Shown here in pieces: positions 22,215 to 22,619 of a DNA stretch of 22,619 nt (position 1 is its first letter; each line of letters begins with the position of its first letter). The notes beneath the pieces are model-generated. The model was not told the origin of the DNA. It searched no databases and worked only from the letters and a program-made list of their open reading frames with translations. The translations under genes and the position numbers were made by a program. Origin of the DNA: a virus. Location of the stretch: positions 1-22,619 of IMG/VR virus record IMGVR_UViG_3300037493_000553, one strand, 5' to 3'.

Positions 22215-22489
22215 TTGACTTACTCGTGTGGCTGCACGTTTTCTCCGGCGTGATTGTGCTGGCCGAAGCATTGAACAAGCTAGAGCGCACCGCCCCATTC
22301 AGGCCGGGTATCTGTGGGCATCAGCGATTGGTTGACGGTCTGAAAGCCATCGCTTGGATGCTCTTGGCGGTGGGTGCGGCCGGCGCCATGATTTCGCCTT
22401 TGCTGTCGCATCAGCCAACACTTGACCAAGTATGCGTTTTGGCCGGCTTTGCGGTGCTGATTGTTCGAACCAGGGTCAAGGAGGGATGA
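22211..22489 (+). CDS. Small membrane protein in the lysis block
   Basis: 92 residues with three hydrophobic segments: about 2-20 (IDLLVWLHVFSGVIVLAEAL), 45-67 (AIAWMLLAVGAAGAMISPLL) and 74-87 (VCVLAGFAVLIV), ending RTRVKEG. A basic loop (ERTAPFRPGICGHQRLVDGL) lies between the first two. The ATG overlaps the holin candidate's stop (ATGA). The end of this gene encodes the strong Shine-Dalgarno AAGGAGGG (22478-22485) used by the next gene. It may be an accessory holin or antiholin. No family name is recognised. Confidence 0.65.
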   Translation: MIDLLVWLHVFSGVIVLAEALNKLERTAPFRPGICGHQRLVDGLKAIAWMLLAVGAAGAMISPLLSHQPTLDQVCVLAGFAVLIVRTRVKEG

Positions 22490-22619
22490 TGACGCCACAC
22501 TTTAGCCTTGAGGAATTCACGCAGTCCGACACGGCAGACCGGCTCGGCATTGACAACACCCTGCCCGAGATATTGCACGACAACGCCCGGAAAACGCTGG
22601 AGATGATGGAGCGCATCCG
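22489..22619 (+). CDS. Peptidase M15-type endolysin, 3' partial
   Basis: Runs off the right edge; 43 codons are visible. The protein begins MTPHFSLEEFTQSDTADRLG and continues IDNTLPEILHDNARKTLEMM. This is the N-terminal signature of M15A zinc D-Ala-D-Ala carboxypeptidase/endopeptidase endolysins: FSLEEF, then SDTA-RLGIDNT-P, then a helix leading to the catalytic part. The zinc ligands lie beyond the window. The start could be 22486 or 22489 (ATGATG); 22489 is better spaced from AAGGAGGG. It should cleave peptidoglycan cross-links after holin action. Confidence 0.85.
   Translation, partial: MTPHFSLEEFTQSDTADRLGIDNTLPEILHDNARKTLEMMERI

Noticed and set aside
1-22619. tRNA genes, CRISPR arrays, insertion sequences, integrase or attachment sites
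   Set aside because: Looked for on both strands by eye; no cloverleaf, spaced direct repeats, transposase or recombinase motifs were found.

Overview
The window is one contiguous stretch of a tailed-phage (podovirus) late region. Every supported gene lies on the + strand, and genes are packed with 1-4 nt overlaps or gaps of a few bases. No stretch of 300 bases lacks a gene; the longest gap is 122 nt (3896-4017). The gene order and several protein sequences match the P22 morphogenetic module (terminase, portal, scaffold, coat, gp4, gp10, needle, ejection proteins, tailspike), but all are strongly diverged from P22. By eye the composition is moderately GC-rich and the small accessory proteins resemble those of phages of beta/gammaproteobacteria. 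The host therefore looks like a proteobacterium, perhaps Burkholderiales-like, but no host gene is present to prove it. No integrase, repressor, tRNA, CRISPR array or insertion sequence was seen. Both window ends cut genes (large terminase at the left, an M15 endolysin at the right).

Layout. 1-3895: DNA packaging and procapsid start (terminase large subunit, P22-type portal, scaffold). 3896-5913: a structured 122-nt gap, the P22-type coat protein and a probable decoration or head-fibre protein, closed by a terminator-like hairpin. 5963-9883: small head proteins, the gp4-like tail accessory factor, and a large modular beta-repeat protein with no P22 counterpart. 9893-13187: small proteins, the gp10-like plug, a candidate tail needle with a jelly-roll tip, and a Cys-rich protein. 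13255-18108: three ejection proteins (positional equivalents of gp7, gp20 and gp16). 18108-20633: two tandem genes that both start with a P22-tailspike-like head-binding domain, the second being the beta-helix tailspike. 20678-22619: lysis region with four small membrane proteins, a permuted NlpC/P60-like cysteine hydrolase and an M15 peptidase.

The genes would together build and fill a short-tailed virion. Scaffold and coat form the procapsid on the portal, and terminase packages DNA. gp4-like, gp10-like and needle proteins close the portal, the ejection proteins leave with the DNA, the tailspike binds the surface glycan, and the last block lyses the cell.

The most notable non-coding signals are RNA structures around the scaffold and coat genes. 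A possible H-type pseudoknot (3027-3057) sits just before the scaffold gene. A continuous 18-bp stem (3953-3970 with 3994-4011) contains the coat gene's Shine-Dalgarno; its three wobble pairs are all G on the left and U on the right, so it is stable only in the + strand transcript. Together with the hairpin after the decoration gene, these suggest post-transcriptional control of scaffold:coat:tail stoichiometry. That function is inference; the base pairing is directly visible.
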